This document shows, in pieces, positions 17,255 through 26,488 of a stretch of 64,000 nt of DNA (positions are counted from its first letter, which is position 1; each line of letters starts with the position of its first letter). Source of the DNA: Chitinophaga tropicalis (lineage in GTDB: Bacteria; Bacteroidota; Bacteroidia; Chitinophagales; Chitinophagaceae); contig NZ_WRXN01000004.1 in NCBI RefSeq assembly GCF_009758205.1, positions 1 through 64,000 of the forward strand, read 5' to 3'. The position numbers and the translations under genes were made by a program. Below the pieces are notes generated by a model. It saw nothing but the letters and a program-made list of their open reading frames with translations. It was not told where the DNA came from and made no database searches.

Positions 17255-18601
17255 TTACAAAGAACCTGTGAGACTTTTCAGTTCAGCTATTGCCAGTAAA
17301 TAGGATAAGCGGGCGGCATAATAGTCTGCCTCTGCTTTTGCCAGACTCGCTTTTACCTCTGCCATTGAGGTTTTGATATCAAGACCTGAAGCCTGTTTAT
17401 CTTCCTGTAACTTCAGTTCTTCATTGCGGTATTGTACCGCTTTACCTGCCACATCCATGAGCGCTGCGGCCTGGTTTATTTTGCGATATGCTTTGTCGAC
17501 TTCGACATTAAGCTGTTGCTGCTGATAAGCTATGTTATACTCTGATTGTTTCAGCTGTGCCTCCCGCTGATGCAATACCTGCTGACCGGAGAAAAGGTCC
17601 TGTATATTCCATTTCAGGTTGATGCCTACATACGGGCTACTGCCGGGCAACAAAGGATTGCCTTTCTGGTAGTAATACCCGCCTATCAGCCCTATATCGG
17701 GAAGGCGGCTTTGCTTCGCGGCCTTTATACCCAGGAGGGCCTTATCCCTGCTTAGCAGCGCTATCTGCATATCAGGGTTGGTTGTAATACCAGTGTGATA
17801 GCTCTCCAGGGTTGCAAGCGGTTCAATGGAAGGGTTGACGGGTGCAATATTGATATTGCCGGCGTTGATATTTGTTACGTTCAGCAGTTCGCTTTTGTAA
17901 TCCTGGATGAGGATGTTCTGTTTAAGCACATTCTGTTGTTCTTCCGCCATTTGGGCTTTCAGTCCCGCGATATTTACACCGATTGTTTTTCCCGCTTCCA
18001 GGGCAGTTTCTGCATCAAGCAGTTTTGCCTTTGCCAGCTCCAGCCGGGCTGAAGCTTCTTCCTGCTGCTTTTGCGCTATCAGTATGCCGTAATATAATTT
18101 TTGAACTGCCAGCTTCAGCTCCCTGGAAAGTTTGGTCTTTTCCTTTTCTGATAACTCTATCTCCTTCCTGTCTATGTCAAGTCCAGTCTTAATCTTAGCC
18201 TGCTCCAGGAGGGGCTGATAGGCTGACAGTTCAATATTGTAAGTGGAACGTTGTCCCAGTTTCAGTTTAGTATCTGTTTCCGGCAGCAGCTGGGTACCAC
18301 CTGTACCTACAGGGACTGAGCCTATCATACCTGCCGGGATCACTAAATCCGGCAGGGAGAAATTATACTGATAAGTACCAGAGAGAGAAGCAGCGGGATA
18401 TCTTTTAATACCGTCTTCTTTCAGCTTACTCATTTTTTCCCGGACCTGCCAGCTTTTGATGGCCAGCAGATGGCTATTGGCCGTTGCCGAATCCATTAAT
18501 TCCTGCAGCGTGTAAGTTTTGTTATCCTGCGCCTTTATGGCCGAAAAGCCCATGATGAGGACAAACGGCAGCAACAGGCAGCGTTTTATATCAAGCTTCA
18601 T
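17255..18601 (-). CDS. TolC-family outer-membrane efflux protein
   Basis: This outer-membrane channel of a tripartite RND pump has 448 residues. A signal peptide covers 1-24 (AIKAQD). Two long alpha-helical repeats are rich in Lys, Glu, Ala and Leu, with LAKAKLLDAETALEAGKTIG and NVEVDKAYRKINQAAALMDVA as typical helix segments. The start overlaps the end of the RND pump gene by 11 bp, so translation is coupled. Gene order is adaptor, pump, channel, small protein, barrel. The substrate is unknown. Confidence 0.9.
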   Translation of the reverse strand: MKLDIKRCLLLPFVLIMGFSAIKAQDNKTYTLQELMDSATANSHLLAIKSWQVREKMSKLKEDGIKRYPAASLSGTYQYNFSLPDLVIPAGMIGSVPVGTGGTQLLPETDTKLKLGQRSTYNIELSAYQPLLEQAKIKTGLDIDRKEIELSEKEKTKLSRELKLAVQKLYYGILIAQKQQEEASARLELAKAKLLDAETALEAGKTIGVNIAGLKAQMAEEQQNVLKQNILIQDYKSELLNVTNINAGNINIAPVNPSIEPLATLESYHTGITTNPDMQIALLSRDKALLGIKAAKQSRLPDIGLIGGYYYQKGNPLLPGSSPYVGINLKWNIQDLFSGQQVLHQREAQLKQSEYNIAYQQQQLNVEVDKAYRKINQAAALMDVAGKAVQYRNEELKLQEDKQASGLDIKTSMAEVKASLAKAEADYYAARLSYLLAIAELKSLTGSL

Positions 18602-21600
18602 TTGAAACAGGTGTTGTGTTGATTTTAAATAGGTCCTTCTTATCCTTTTCGTTGATCATGGCTATGTACATGATGGGCACAGTAAGCAGGGCCATGATCA
18701 TGCTCCATACTACACCGAAGGCGAGTACACTGGCCAGCGGCGCCCACATACCGGAGCCGGAGATGATCATGGGCAATACACCGATCGCAGCTGCCATGGC
18801 CGTAAGGAAAATGGGCCTTAATCTTCGTTTGGCCGATTCTATGGCAGCTGTTTTAATATCCATTCCCTGTTTCAGCAATACATTGGTATGATCTACCAGG
18901 ATAATGGCATTTCTCACTACTATGCCGGACAGTGCTATCAGGCCTATGAAGGCGGTAAAGCTGAAGTTGTTATTGGTGGCTACCAGTCCGAGGATAGCTC
19001 CGAAGAGACTAAGCGGGATGGTCAGCATCACGATGATGGTTTCTTTCATGTTCCTGAACTGGAACAGGAGGATGAAGAATATAAGTGCAAGACTAATGAG
19101 CAGTGCCGTTACCATTTCTACAAACACTTCATCTTTGTTGGCTTCTTCCCCACCGTATTCAATGCGGTAGCCTTCCGGCAGTTTCAGCTTTTCTACTTCG
19201 GGCCTGATGGCTTCCAGCAGTTCTGCCGGGAGCACTCCTTCGGCTGTTTCACTCTGTACGGTGAGGGTCCTTACTCCGTTACGGTGCATAATCTTACCTG
19301 TCTGCCATTGGGGCACAAGGTCTGCTATCTGTCGCAGGGGCGCCTGTGCACCTGTGACGGGCGATGTGAGATAAATATTACCCAGGTCTGTAAAGTTCTT
19401 CCTGCTGGCTTCATCAAGCCTGAGTACGATGTTGACAGGTGTGCTGCCTTCGTACATGCTGGATACGGGTGCCCCGCTGAAGCCTGTGTAGACAGATTGC
19501 CCTACACTGGTAGTTGTAAAGCCCATCCGTTTTCCTTCTTCTTTGAGCTGTAAGCCAATGCCGTAATAATCTTCCGAAAAATCGTCCCGTACGAACCGGC
19601 TACCGGCTGTCTTTTTCAGTATGCCCGTGATGCTGTTCCTTATGTTTTTCAATGTGGTGATGTCTTCTCCTATGATCCTTACTTCTACAGGTGCGCTCAT
19701 AGATGATCCCTGCTGCATCAGTTTCACGAAGAAGGTGCCATCTGCCGCCAATCTTCCTACTTTCCGGCTCAGTTCTTCCGCCAGTTCTTCTGTTGTTTTT
19801 GCATCGGTTGTATTTACCAGGATCAGGGCATAATTACTGGTGGGGAACTCCGGTGTGAAGTTGTAATAGAACCTGGGAGCGGATGTTCCGGTAAAGGTGG
19901 CGTAGGATAATACCCTTTTATCCCCTTTGATCAGCTTTTCAGCCTTTAAAATGGTTTCATTTGTTTTTTCCAGCCGGGTACCTGTAGGCATCCAGAGCTC
20001 TACGATGAACTGGTTACGTTCTGCGGGCGGGAAGAACAGTTCGCGTACGCCGAACTTCAGTAAGAGGGCCATTAATACGAGGGAGAAAAAGCTACTGATA
20101 ACAGTCAATTTAGGATGCTTTATGCACCATGCCAGGACAATATCATATCCGTCCTGCATGTATGTAAGCAGGGACTTACGCTTATGCTTATGTTCTTCCT
20201 GTGAATGCAGGCCTTTCTTAATGAATGTATAGCATAGCAGGGGTGTCAGGAAAAGCGCTACGAAGTAGGAAGCGATCAATGCGATGGCTACTGTAACGGG
20301 CAGGGTAGCTATAAATTCTCCTGTAGAACCGCTGATCAGTATCATGGGCATAAAGGAGGCGATGATAGTAATAGTGGCTACCAGTACAGGTATGATAAGA
20401 TCGTGCGCACTGCGCCAGGCGGCCGTCCACCGGTCTATGCCTTCGTCCAGCAATTCTACATAGTTGTCTGCTATAACGATGGCATCATCCACCACCATCC
20501 CCAACACCAGTATCAGTGCCGCCAGGGATACCTGGTGTAGTTCAATACCCAGGGCATCCATGATGGCAAATGTGAGGGCCACCGTCATAGGAATGGCCAT
20601 GGCAGCTACTGAGGCTATACGTAAGGGCAACAGCAGGATCACTACTACGATAACGGAGGCTATGGCCAGGAAGAATTCTTTGATGAAGTGGGAGATGTTC
20701 TCATCTACCAGCGTGGGCTGGGAAACCAGTGTTGTCAGCTTAATCTCAGAGGGGATCAGTTTCCTGGCGGCATCGATCTTCTTTTGAACGGCTTTGCCAA
20801 AGTCTACTATGTTATTGCCTTCGTGCATCTGTACGCTGAGCATGATGGCTTTATTGCCATTAACGGTAATGATGCTTTCCGGTTCTGCATAATTTCTTGT
20901 CAGGTCTGCCACATCTCCCAGTTTAATTATGGCGCCGGTTGGGGAAGCTCCGATGATCTGGTCTGCCAGGTCTGTCTGGGTGTTGAAGTATCCGTTGGTA
21001 TACAGAGGTGCTTTCCTGGCATCTGTTTTTACTTCTCCGGTTGCGGTGATACTATTCTGTGATTGCAGCAGTTGCACAACCTGATCAAGCGGGACACCAT
21101 ATTGTGCCAGTCGCTCGGAATTGGATGAAACCACGATCTGTTCCTGCTGATCTCCAATACGTTTGATCTTGGATGCGGCCGGTAGTGTGCGGATCTGTTC
21201 TTCCACTTTCTTTGCATAGGTTTTCAGTTCCTCGTAGCTGGCCTGTTTGCTTTCCAGCGCAATTACCATGGCTTCTGTGTCACCAAAGTCAGAGTCTACG
21301 ATAGGGCCGGTCACGCCTTTGGGCAGGTCCAGCTCTTTCGAGATGAGCAGCTGGTGTCTCAGCTTGCTCCAGAAGATATCCGGTTGCTTCACGGCCGGTG
21401 TAAGCTCTACGGTGATCACCGTCATGCCATCTTTGGTGGTTGACACCGTTTTGGTCTTATCTACTTCTTCATATTGAAAGAGGTACTGTTCCAGTTTTTT
21501 AGTCACCTGGTCTTCTACCTGTGCTGAATTGGCACCCGGGAAATAAGCTATTACAAGGCCCTGACGGATAGTGATCTTCGGGTCTTCCCGGCGTGGCATG

Positions 21601-21692
21601 TCCAGCAGGGAGTTGACGCCAACAGCAAAAAGCATGAGCAGTACTGCCAGCGTGACCTGTTTATATTTAAGTGCAGCTTCTATGAAATTCAT
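18591..21692 (-). CDS. RND efflux pump, inner-membrane subunit (AcrB/HAE1-like)
   Basis: This proton-driven exporter has 1033 residues. It has twelve membrane helices in the 1+5+1+5 pattern and two large periplasmic loops. Helix 4 contains ALILVLGMVVDDAIVIADNY, which holds the Asp pair needed for proton transfer. GIVVRNAIILVDHT in the second half is the other family block. The start MNFIEAALKYKQVTLAVLLM is typical of the small-molecule rather than the heavy-metal branch. It lies 7 bp after the adaptor gene. The operon is next to a Crp/Fnr regulator and three tandem palindromes, so it is probably induced by a small-molecule or redox cue. Confidence 0.93.
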   Translation of the reverse strand: MNFIEAALKYKQVTLAVLLMLFAVGVNSLLDMPRREDPKITIRQGLVIAYFPGANSAQVEDQVTKKLEQYLFQYEEVDKTKTVSTTKDGMTVITVELTPAVKQPDIFWSKLRHQLLISKELDLPKGVTGPIVDSDFGDTEAMVIALESKQASYEELKTYAKKVEEQIRTLPAASKIKRIGDQQEQIVVSSNSERLAQYGVPLDQVVQLLQSQNSITATGEVKTDARKAPLYTNGYFNTQTDLADQIIGASPTGAIIKLGDVADLTRNYAEPESIITVNGNKAIMLSVQMHEGNNIVDFGKAVQKKIDAARKLIPSEIKLTTLVSQPTLVDENISHFIKEFFLAIASVIVVVILLLPLRIASVAAMAIPMTVALTFAIMDALGIELHQVSLAALILVLGMVVDDAIVIADNYVELLDEGIDRWTAAWRSAHDLIIPVLVATITIIASFMPMILISGSTGEFIATLPVTVAIALIASYFVALFLTPLLCYTFIKKGLHSQEEHKHKRKSLLTYMQDGYDIVLAWCIKHPKLTVISSFFSLVLMALLLKFGVRELFFPPAERNQFIVELWMPTGTRLEKTNETILKAEKLIKGDKRVLSYATFTGTSAPRFYYNFTPEFPTSNYALILVNTTDAKTTEELAEELSRKVGRLAADGTFFVKLMQQGSSMSAPVEVRIIGEDITTLKNIRNSITGILKKTAGSRFVRDDFSEDYYGIGLQLKEEGKRMGFTTTSVGQSVYTGFSGAPVSSMYEGSTPVNIVLRLDEASRKNFTDLGNIYLTSPVTGAQAPLRQIADLVPQWQTGKIMHRNGVRTLTVQSETAEGVLPAELLEAIRPEVEKLKLPEGYRIEYGGEEANKDEVFVEMVTALLISLALIFFILLFQFRNMKETIIVMLTIPLSLFGAILGLVATNNNFSFTAFIGLIALSGIVVRNAIILVDHTNVLLKQGMDIKTAAIESAKRRLRPIFLTAMAAAIGVLPMIISGSGMWAPLASVLAFGVVWSMIMALLTVPIMYIAMINEKDKKDLFKINTTPVSNEA

Positions 21693-21699
21693 GGTCCGG

Positions 21700-22731
21700 T
21701 TATTTTACAACAGTGATTGTAGCGCCATCAGATAATTTTGACTGTCCGGAGGTAATGATGGTCTCACCGGCAGCAAGACCATTCATTACCTGGATCTTAT
21801 TGTCCATCATTCTACCAAGGCTCACCTTGCGTTTGAAAGCTTTGTGCTGTTCCTTATCTACTACGTACACATAGCTCTGGTTATCCAGGTCGCGGATAAC
21901 GCATTCAGCAGGTACTGTGATGCCCTGACTGCTGCCGGTCCCTTTCATCCTGGCTTCTGCAATCATACCGGGGCGTATCTGTAATCCTGTATTCTCCACT
22001 TCAATCTTTATCATAAAAGCCCTGGAAGTGGCATCTGCAACAGCGCCGACTTCAGTCACTGTTCCATTAAATGTTTTCTTCAATGCGGAAATGCTGATCT
22101 CTGCCGGTTGACCAATATTTACCTGGTGTAATTCACCTTCAGGGATATAGGCTGAAACGATAATCTTTTGTATATCAGCAACTATGAATAAAGGCGTACC
22201 TGCGGCTATAACTTCACCTACTTCTGTCTGTTTGCTTAACAGTACACCTGTTAACGGAGAATACAGTCTTGTATCTGCCAGGTTCTTTGTTTCCAGCTTC
22301 TGTTGCAGGCCGGCCTGCTGAAGGGAAGAAGATATCTTTGAAAAATCGCTTTCACTGACGCTTCCTTTTTTATGCATCAGCTCCAGGCGTTTATACTCGT
22401 CTGTTACTGAGTTAAGCTGTACATCAGCAAGCTGTTTGGCAAGAGAGTAATTGGTTGGTTCAAGGCGGGCAAGTAACTGGCCTTTTGAAACAGGTTCACC
22501 TTCTTTGCTGGAAATGAACTCTACTTTACCGGGTACCATAAAGCCAAGTTTAACGGTTGTTTTACCTTCAACAGTACCGCTCAGAGAAATTTCGTTAGAT
22601 AGTTGCTGACCTGCAAGAGTGTGCACTGATACGTTTAAAGCCGTGTCAGCTTCATTCTTTGCCTGTTCTTTGGTAGTATCACAAGCCGCAAAAAGCGGTA
22701 CGATAAGAGACAGGAGGATACGATACTTCAT
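21700..22731 (-). CDS. RND periplasmic adaptor lipoprotein
   Basis: This membrane-fusion protein links the pump to the TolC channel. The N-terminus MKYRILLSLIVPLFAACDTT carries a lipobox at Cys17. The biotinyl-lipoyl halves (VPGKVEFISSKEGEPVSKGQ and LYSPLTGVLLSKQTEVGEVI) flank a short helical hairpin, and a beta-barrel and a membrane-proximal domain follow. The 343 residues are normal for the family. It is the second gene of the operon, 38 bp after the unknown first gene. Confidence 0.9.
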   Translation of the reverse strand: MKYRILLSLIVPLFAACDTTKEQAKNEADTALNVSVHTLAGQQLSNEISLSGTVEGKTTVKLGFMVPGKVEFISSKEGEPVSKGQLLARLEPTNYSLAKQLADVQLNSVTDEYKRLELMHKKGSVSESDFSKISSSLQQAGLQQKLETKNLADTRLYSPLTGVLLSKQTEVGEVIAAGTPLFIVADIQKIIVSAYIPEGELHQVNIGQPAEISISALKKTFNGTVTEVGAVADATSRAFMIKIEVENTGLQIRPGMIAEARMKGTGSSQGITVPAECVIRDLDNQSYVYVVDKEQHKAFKRKVSLGRMMDNKIQVMNGLAAGETIITSGQSKLSDGATITVVK

Positions 22732-22769
22732 AAAAAGTATAATTTTAAAATGTGAGTTTATATGTTGAA

Positions 22770-23156
22770 CTAGTAAGAGAAGAATTGTTCCTGAATGGTA
22801 ATATGCTCTATACCAAGAAACCGGAGGAGATCAATAGCATTCTCTGTAAAGGCTTTACCGGCTGAGACGATGAACTTCATCTCAACAGCAGTATTAGCAT
22901 TGATCACAGCTTCAATGTTGTCCTGGTTTAAAATGACGACCTTGCCGGGAGCAAATGATTCATAGCTTATATATAGCCTGGAGGGAAAATGCTTCTCCAG
23001 GATGTTCAGCTCTTTCAGGAAAATGGTGTTATCATCATGTAAATAATAAAGTAATGTTATCATTACATCAGAGTTATCTGCCAGCCTGGATTTCAGCTCC
23101 GGGAAGACAGAGGCCATACCAATTTCGTCTGCAAGAAATATCAGATGAGTGTTCAT
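22770..23156 (-). CDS. Small cytosolic protein, possible ferredoxin-reductase NAD-binding-like domain
   Basis: I chose the ATG at 23156 (MNTHLIFLADEIGMASVF); the longer frame begins with TTG only 3-8 bp from the proposed -7 box, too close for a transcript leader. The 128-residue product alternates beta-strands and helices. HLIFLADEIGMASVFPELKS resembles the nucleotide-binding half of ferredoxin-NADP reductases. MKFIVSAGKAFTENAIDLLRFLG resembles the closing block of that domain. No FAD-binding half is present, so catalysis is unlikely. As first gene of the efflux operon it may sense redox or nucleotide state, which is speculation. I do not recognise a named family. Confidence 0.5.
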   Translation of the reverse strand: MNTHLIFLADEIGMASVFPELKSRLADNSDVMITLLYYLHDDNTIFLKELNILEKHFPSRLYISYESFAPGKVVILNQDNIEAVINANTAVEMKFIVSAGKAFTENAIDLLRFLGIEHITIQEQFFSY

Positions 23157-23182
23157 TACTTTCCGTTTCTCAATTTTCAATG

Positions 23183-23190
23183 CAAAGGAA
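23183..23190 (-). promoter_or_regulatory. Probable -7 box of the RND operon
   Basis: TTCCTTTG on the minus strand matches the Bacteroidota -7 box TAnnTTTG except for one base. It lies 26 bp before the chosen ATG at 23156. The centre of the first palindrome (23219.5) is 29.5 bp upstream of its first base, which corresponds to a class II Crp activator position near -41. Confidence 0.5.
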
Positions 23191-23211
23191 AGGACAATAA
23201 GCGAGGTGATT

Positions 23212-23343
23212 TTTAATCCAGATTAAAAAGGAAAAGGGCTAACTATAGTGGTTAATATCTGAAAACTTATTTAATCCAGATTAAAAAGTGAAGGAGTTAA
23301 CTGTAATGGTCAATGCCTGGAATTTTATTTAATCCAGATTAAA
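23212..23343. repeat. Three tandem 58-bp-spaced palindromes, probable regulator binding sites
   Basis: TTTAATCCAGATTAAA, a 7-bp inverted repeat around CA, occurs at 23212-23227, 23270-23285 and 23328-23343. The spacing is exactly 58 bp both times. The intervening sequences are also related between units one and two, so this is a degenerate tandem repeat whose palindrome has stayed identical. The array fills the gap between the RND operon start and the Crp/Fnr gene end. The first copy overlaps the -33 region of the operon promoter. Confidence 0.8.
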
Positions 23344-23377
23344 AAATGTGAGCCGTTAAGAAGGATCAGATCGCCTC

Positions 23378-23938
23378 TTATCTTCTGCCTCTTATTACGC
23401 TGAGTGTTTGCTGTGTTATTCCGAGGTAAGACGCAATATGGCCAAGCGGTACCCTCAGTAAGATGCCAGGGTATGTTTCCATCATTGCTGTATAGCGTTG
23501 TTCTGCTGTCTGGAATTGAATAGATTCCAGCTTTAAGGAGAACATATTGATCAGGTCAAAACAAACATACAGGAATACCTGCTGTAACATTGGGATCCTG
23601 GTAAAGAGATTTTGTAAGTCTTTATAAGCGATGACCCTGACTGTGGTGGGTTCAAGTACCTCCCAGCCATAGGGCTCAGGTTTTCCGTCAGTAAAGCTGG
23701 AAAGAGAGGCTGTAAAGGTACCCTGATCGGAAAAGAACTGTGTAATATCCTTGTCTTCTTTATAATAGAAGATCCTGACAAGGCCTTGTTCTATAAAGAA
23801 TATCCTGTCTGAATAGCTTCCCGACTTTATGAGGAGCGCTCCTTTATTGTAGGTCTCGGTATGGAAGGCTTCATTGATCTCCTGGCATTCCTGCTCAGTG
23901 AAATTTACCTTTTGAGTAATGAATTCTATGAGTTCCAT
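23378..23938 (-). CDS. Crp/Fnr-family transcriptional regulator
   Basis: This cytoplasmic regulator has a cyclic-nucleotide-binding-like beta-barrel (about 10-115), a long dimer helix (LYVCFDLINMFSLKLESIQF) and a C-terminal helix-turn-helix. The HTH includes IASYLGITQQTLSVIRGRR and ends right after it. The 186-residue length is typical of Bacteroidota Crp-like proteins with a short wing. There is no cysteine cluster of the FNR type, so oxygen sensing through an iron-sulphur centre is unlikely. The gene points toward the tandem palindromes and the RND operon and may read through them. It probably controls that operon; its ligand is unknown. Confidence 0.88.
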   Translation of the reverse strand: MELIEFITQKVNFTEQECQEINEAFHTETYNKGALLIKSGSYSDRIFFIEQGLVRIFYYKEDKDITQFFSDQGTFTASLSSFTDGKPEPYGWEVLEPTTVRVIAYKDLQNLFTRIPMLQQVFLYVCFDLINMFSLKLESIQFQTAEQRYTAMMETYPGILLRVPLGHIASYLGITQQTLSVIRGRR

Positions 23939-24039
23939 TGTTCAATTTGGCTGAAAAAATAAACATTTTTTCCGTTATAGTATGCCTGGATCTGTTAACA
24001 GAAAATTAAAATGAGGGAAAAGTTATTGTTCTACATCAA

Positions 24040-24051
24040 TGATTCGCATCA
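24040..24051. promoter_or_regulatory. Island operator upstream of pfkB
   Basis: TGATTCGCATCA matches TGAT-N4-ATCA in all eight defined bases. Its centre is 52.5 bp upstream of AACATTTG (24098-24105), a one-mismatch TAnnTTTG box, giving a Crp class I-like placement near -63. It shares motif and spacing with other control regions of the island. Confidence 0.6.
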
Positions 24052-24145
24052 AAGGTGTTATTGATAGGCGTCATTGGTCAATTTCCGCCTTTTGCTGAAC
24101 ATTTGTCATGAATACTATTATTCTAAGGAATAATTCCTGATCCTT

Positions 24146-25090
24146 ATGATACTGACAATAACCATGAACCCAGCTATAGATAAAAGCAGCGTACTGGATA
24201 AAATGATCCCTGAGAAGAAGCTGCGTTGCGGACAGGCCTTTGTAGAAGCAGGAGGAGGAGGCATTAATGTCAGTAAGGCGATAAAAGAACTGGGAGGTGA
24301 AAGTTGCGCATTATTTCCGGCAGGCGGTCTGAACGGGAAGCTTTTACAGCAATTGCTTTGTCATGCCGGTATTCCAAGTTCTGTGATAGGAATAGGGGGA
24401 GAAACCAGGGAAAACTTTACTATCACTGAACAATCCTCCGGTCTTCAGTACAGGTTTGTATTGCCAGGTCCTGTGTTGCAGGGAGAAGAGACGGCCAGAT
24501 GTCTTCAGACTATAACATCAATGGCTCCAGTACCTGATATTATTGTGGCAAGCGGTAGTTTGCCACCGGGTGTACCTGACGATTTCCTGGCAAAGCTGGC
24601 AAGGTATTGTAAAACTGAAGGTCTCCGGCTGATCGTTGATACATCGGGCCATCCTCTTCAGCTGGCTGTGAGGGAGAGCATTTACCTACTCAAGCCCAAT
24701 CTTACTGAGTTATGCAGCCTGAGCGGGAGGTCTTACCTAGAGCTGGATGAGGTGGCGAATGTGGCGAGGGGGATAATAAAACAGGGATATTGTGAGGTAA
24801 TGATTGTATCTATGGGGCCTGCCGGCGCTATGCTGGTTACGGCAGATGCAAGTGAGATCATCACTGCACCTATAGTAAAAAGGCAAAGTACAGTAGGTGC
24901 AGGAGATAGTATGGTGGCAGGTATTACATGGATGCTTGATAACGGGCATTCTCTTTATGAAGCGGCCAGGTTTGGCGTGGCATGCGGTACTGCTGCCACA
25001 ATGAATCCAGGCACACAATTGTTTAAAAGAGAGGATGTCTACAGACTATATCAGTGGATCAATCAGCAGCATGAGAAAAGTTCCAGATAG
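24146..25090 (+). CDS. pfkB: PfkB-family sugar-phosphate kinase (phosphofructokinase type)
   Basis: This cytoplasmic kinase phosphorylates a fructose- or tagatose-phosphate using ATP. The start MILTITMNPAIDKS is the hallmark of the 1-phosphofructokinase/6-phosphofructokinase II group. EAGGGGINVSKAIKELGG at 35-51 is the substrate-binding block. VASGSLPPGVP lies in the middle, and TVGAGDSMVAGI at 249-260 contains the catalytic Asp254. The length of 314 residues is normal. It is the first gene of the stress island and is convergent with the site-2 protease gene. Its position with Hsp20, Usp and ATPase genes parallels the pfkB of the mycobacterial DosR regulon. The exact phosphate acceptor is not fixed by sequence. 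Confidence 0.9.
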   Translation: MILTITMNPAIDKSSVLDKMIPEKKLRCGQAFVEAGGGGINVSKAIKELGGESCALFPAGGLNGKLLQQLLCHAGIPSSVIGIGGETRENFTITEQSSGLQYRFVLPGPVLQGEETARCLQTITSMAPVPDIIVASGSLPPGVPDDFLAKLARYCKTEGLRLIVDTSGHPLQLAVRESIYLLKPNLTELCSLSGRSYLELDEVANVARGIIKQGYCEVMIVSMGPAGAMLVTADASEIITAPIVKRQSTVGAGDSMVAGITWMLDNGHSLYEAARFGVACGTAATMNPGTQLFKREDVYRLYQWINQQHEKSSR

Positions 25091-25161
25091 TGAATAACCT
25101 CCTGCAATGACAATACCTTTAGCCCCTCCAATGTATTTCCTAAACCGGTATATATTCAGTA

Positions 25162-26265
25162 TCAGTGAAATAATTGCTGTGTAATGATATGACTGTTGTG
25201 CAGGATCAGGTATTCGATTATGTTTTCCCTGCATACAACACCTGTCAACTGTTTGCCTGTCATAACCGGCAGTATTCTTTCTGTCTCTGCGGGTAATTCT
25301 TCCCAGGCTTTTATGGCCAGTTGGTTTCCGTCCAACGGAGATGAATCATGGAGGGTCAGTTCACCTACGGCCATCTCCTTTTCCTGTGCTGTGATATGCC
25401 GTAGAAGTGTTTTCCTGTCTACTATTCCTACAGGTCTGTCTTCTCCTATAATAACAAAATAAGGCTGACGGTAAGCGCCAAGTATGGCGACGGTATCTCC
25501 AGTCCTTACAGCAGCAGAAATTGTAATAAAATCGTTCGTTGCTACATCTTTTATTGTTAGTCCATCCAGTGCTTGACGTACCATCACATATTCGATCTCT
25601 GCGGTTCCCTGCAGCAACAGGATGAACCCGGTCACAACAAGCAGCAAGTTCAGGTTAAAGATCCCGGAGAGACATAATAAAATAGCGAATCCGCGTCCTA
25701 TCCATACTGCAATGAGGGTAGCTTTGACGGGAGAGGTAAAGATCTGCAATATTCCGCGCAGAACCCTTCCGCCGTCCAGAGGGAAAGCCGGTATAAGGTT
25801 CAGCAGTCCCAGTGTCAGATTCACGAAATGTACGAAGAAAATAAAGTTGTGTCCATCCACACCTCCCATCATTGGCAGCATATGCCAGAAGGAAAAGGAG
25901 CCTGGTATAAAGGGTATCAGCAGGAGAGCTACCAGCAGATTCACAAGGGGGCCGCTTACGCTGACCATTATCTCCTGTTCCGGCCGTGAAGGTTGGTTTT
26001 TTAAGTGTGTTACTCCTCCTACAGGCAGGAGCAGGATACTCTTTGTAACAATGCCATAATACCTGGCCATTATCATATGTGCCAGTTCATGCAGCAATAC
26101 TGATGCAAATAGTGCTGTCATAGCCAGCAGGGCCCATAGGGTATGAAAAGCTGACCTGTTATTAAGACTATCCACCAGCAGTATCCAGATGATCAATATT
26201 ATAAATGTCCAATGGACGCCTACCTTGGTATTTTTCAGCCGGAAGAGGTTGAATGTTGGTTTCAT
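25162..26265 (-). CDS. M50 site-2 protease-like zinc metalloprotease with two CBS domains
   Basis: This intramembrane metalloprotease cleaves membrane-embedded substrates such as anti-sigma factors. HELAH at 59-63 supplies two zinc His and the catalytic Glu60, and PAFPLDGGRVLRG supplies the third ligand Asp164. About five hydrophobic helices precede residue 235. Two CBS domains (about 238-360) follow and may bind adenosine nucleotides. The 367-residue M50-CBS layout is the same as that of the Rip3-type protease Rv2625c of the mycobacterial DosR regulon. The gene is divergent from the BON protein gene across a region with two island operators. The substrate is unknown. Confidence 0.9.
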   Translation of the reverse strand: MKPTFNLFRLKNTKVGVHWTFIILIIWILLVDSLNNRSAFHTLWALLAMTALFASVLLHELAHMIMARYYGIVTKSILLLPVGGVTHLKNQPSRPEQEIMVSVSGPLVNLLVALLLIPFIPGSFSFWHMLPMMGGVDGHNFIFFVHFVNLTLGLLNLIPAFPLDGGRVLRGILQIFTSPVKATLIAVWIGRGFAILLCLSGIFNLNLLLVVTGFILLLQGTAEIEYVMVRQALDGLTIKDVATNDFITISAAVRTGDTVAILGAYRQPYFVIIGEDRPVGIVDRKTLLRHITAQEKEMAVGELTLHDSSPLDGNQLAIKAWEELPAETERILPVMTGKQLTGVVCRENIIEYLILHNSHIITQQLFH

Positions 26266-26336
26266 GATAAAGAATTATATGACTGAAGTTCTTTAAGTAA
26301 GAGGAAACTATCAATGAATATGATAATTTATATCAG

Positions 26337-26421
26337 TGATTATGATCCTGTTTTTTGTTATAACAATCACCGGTATTGCTGATGCTGATCATCAATATCC
26401 GGCAATAGCGGGAGTAACTTT
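26337..26421. promoter_or_regulatory. Divergent control region with two island operators
   Basis: TGATTATGATCC (26337-26348, seven of eight defined bases) and TGATGCTGATCA (26380-26391, eight of eight) lie between the protease and BON genes. TAACTTTAAG at 26415 resembles the -7 box for the BON gene and recurs at 34679. The operator centres are 72.5 and 29.5 bp upstream of it, near the -82 and -41 positions used by Crp-type activators. On the minus strand a weak GAACTTCAG box at 26291 is 51.5 bp from the first operator. Confidence 0.55.
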
Positions 26422-26488
26422 AAGTATATGACCTCAATCATTATGAAGACATTTATTTAACCTGATTTTTAACTACCAAGCAGTTGTT

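Noticed and set aside
18888..19553. 221-codon frame antisense to the first RND pump
   Set aside because: It is a shadow of the pump coding sequence; its composition mirrors the opposite strand.
23212..23343. CRISPR-like array
   Set aside because: There are only three repeat copies, the spacers are related to each other rather than unique, and no cas gene is present.
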